From: Acidobacteriota bacterium
GTDB taxonomy: Bacteria; Acidobacteriota; Terriglobia; Terriglobales; Acidobacteriaceae
Direction of reading: 5' to 3'
Length of the DNA: 5,146 bases
Assembly: GCA_021781255.1 (NCBI GenBank)
Contig: JAJXXG010000132.1
Span: 1 to 5,146, forward strand
Position 1 is the stretch's first letter, and each line of letters begins with the position of its first letter. The translations under genes were made by a program, and so were the position numbers. This document shows, piece by piece, positions 4,811 to 5,146 of this stretch. The notes below the pieces were generated by a model. It worked only from the letters and a program-made list of their open reading frames with translations, made no database searches and was not told the DNA's origin.

Positions 4811-5115
4811 GATGCATCCTCCACATCCGGGCACTCCACCGTCTGACCGCGCAATTCATGAAAACAATCGGCCAGAAACTGTATCTTGCCGTCTTTTAGA
4901 AATAGGTGGCATCGCATGGAAGGGACTGTCCCAAACACCAAGAGCGACGGCGAAAACGTTGGCGAATCCATCGATCCATTCCAGTGCCACACTGGACGCG
5001 CGGTAGTGCTGCTGACTACGCGATACGGATGATGGCTTTTGCATCCAGGGCAATAAAACATCATGTTCACTTCTTCGCGCCCAGGGCTTGCGTATTCTTT
5101 CAGTTTGATTCCCAT
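4807..5115 (-). CDS. DUF6527-like phage protein, 102 aa
   Basis: It matches the pattern of small DUF6527-type phage proteins (some are labelled 'ammonia monooxygenase' by error propagation; no enzyme activity is supported here). Visible elements are a CPGC knuckle (C22-x2-C25, followed by HH), WHWNGS (43-48), SPTFSPSLLV (51-60), RCHLFLKDGKIQFLADCFHEL (68-88) and GQTVECPD (90-97). C22/C25, C69/H70, C84 and H86 form a likely metal site. The function is unknown. The start ATG 5115 is set by GAGGAGG 5 nt upstream. A start near MMFYCPGC (codon 18) is less supported. The same frame is open to the window edge, so a longer N-terminus is possible but unlikely. The stop overlaps the zinc-ribbon start by 4 nt, so this is the first complete gene of the leftward operon. 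Confidence 0.85.
   Translation of the reverse strand: MGIKLKEYASPGREEVNMMFYCPGCKSHHPYRVVSSTTARPVWHWNGSMDSPTFSPSLLVFGTVPSMRCHLFLKDGKIQFLADCFHELRGQTVECPDVEDAS
4818..4822 (-). promoter_or_regulatory. Ribosome binding site fixing the start at 4810
   Basis: GGAGG on the minus strand, 7 nt before the ATG at 4810, which itself overlaps the previous stop (ATGA). It favours the 67-aa version of the zinc-ribbon protein over a 75-aa one. Confidence 0.78.
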
Positions 5116-5120
5116 GCTTT

Positions 5121-5127
5121 CCTCCTC
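5121..5127 (-). promoter_or_regulatory. Strong ribosome binding site for the DUF6527-like gene
   Basis: GAGGAGG on the minus strand, 5 nt before the ATG at 5115. It decides that start against internal ATGs at codons 18 and 19. It also touches a TGA at 5126-5128 that may end an upstream gene. Confidence 0.8.
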
Positions 5128-5146
5128 ACTGAATCGTTGTGCTTCG
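5126..5146 (-). CDS. Possible 3' tail of an upstream operon gene
   Basis: In one minus-strand frame the last six codons read RSTTIQ followed by TGA at 5126-5128. Given the tight spacing of the operon, this could be the end of the preceding gene, 10 nt before the DUF6527-like start. Only 21 bases are visible and another frame is also open, so this is tentative. Confidence 0.25.
   Translation of the reverse strand, partial: RSTTIQ

Overview
The window looks like part of a tailed, temperate (pro)phage genome of a fairly GC-rich bacterium. The evidence is a lambda-type terminase pair (small Nu1-like and large GpA-like subunits), a complete tyrosine integrase, and a tight operon of small phage-type genes. 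One is a Gp37/Gp68 (DUF5131) protein and one is a DUF6527-like protein. Most genes are GC-rich, but the stretch around 2165-2640 is clearly more AT-rich. A proteobacterial host would fit the canonical sigma70-type promoter and Shine-Dalgarno sites, but the sequence does not fix the host.

Layout from left to right: (1) 1-863, minus strand: the first 112 codons of the large terminase (running off the left edge), preceded by the small terminase with an 8-nt overlap. (2) 864-1084: a non-coding gap with three tandem 12-bp repeats built from palindromes, a 7-bp-arm inverted repeat and GC-rich imperfect dyads. It is a natural place for cos/cosB, attP or operators. (3) 1085-2164, minus: tyrosine recombinase with all six catalytic-type residues. 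(4) 2165-2342: AT-rich divergent control region with a long dyad, a weak possible int promoter and a near-consensus sigma70 promoter pointing right. (5) 2358-2916, plus: an unrecognised 91-aa protein and a 71-aa ribbon-helix-helix protein with an AT-hook-like N-terminus. This is the only rightward-coding island. (6) 3056-5115, minus: four genes in order of transcription (DUF6527-like, small zinc-ribbon protein, Cys-rich 187-aa protein, Gp37/Gp68 DUF5131). They are joined by 4-, 4- and 8-nt overlaps, and their promoter lies beyond the right edge.

Packing and integration genes lie next to each other (int just upstream of nu1-terL, same strand). That is expected if this is the circular or virion form of a phage, or if attP/cos sits between them. 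It could also mark a junction of two elements. The plus-strand pair, with its own strong promoter, may be a lysogeny-expressed regulatory or moron-like cassette (inference). The right-hand operon encodes four proteins in a row with paired-cysteine motifs, suggesting metal binding. Their role in the phage is not known to me.
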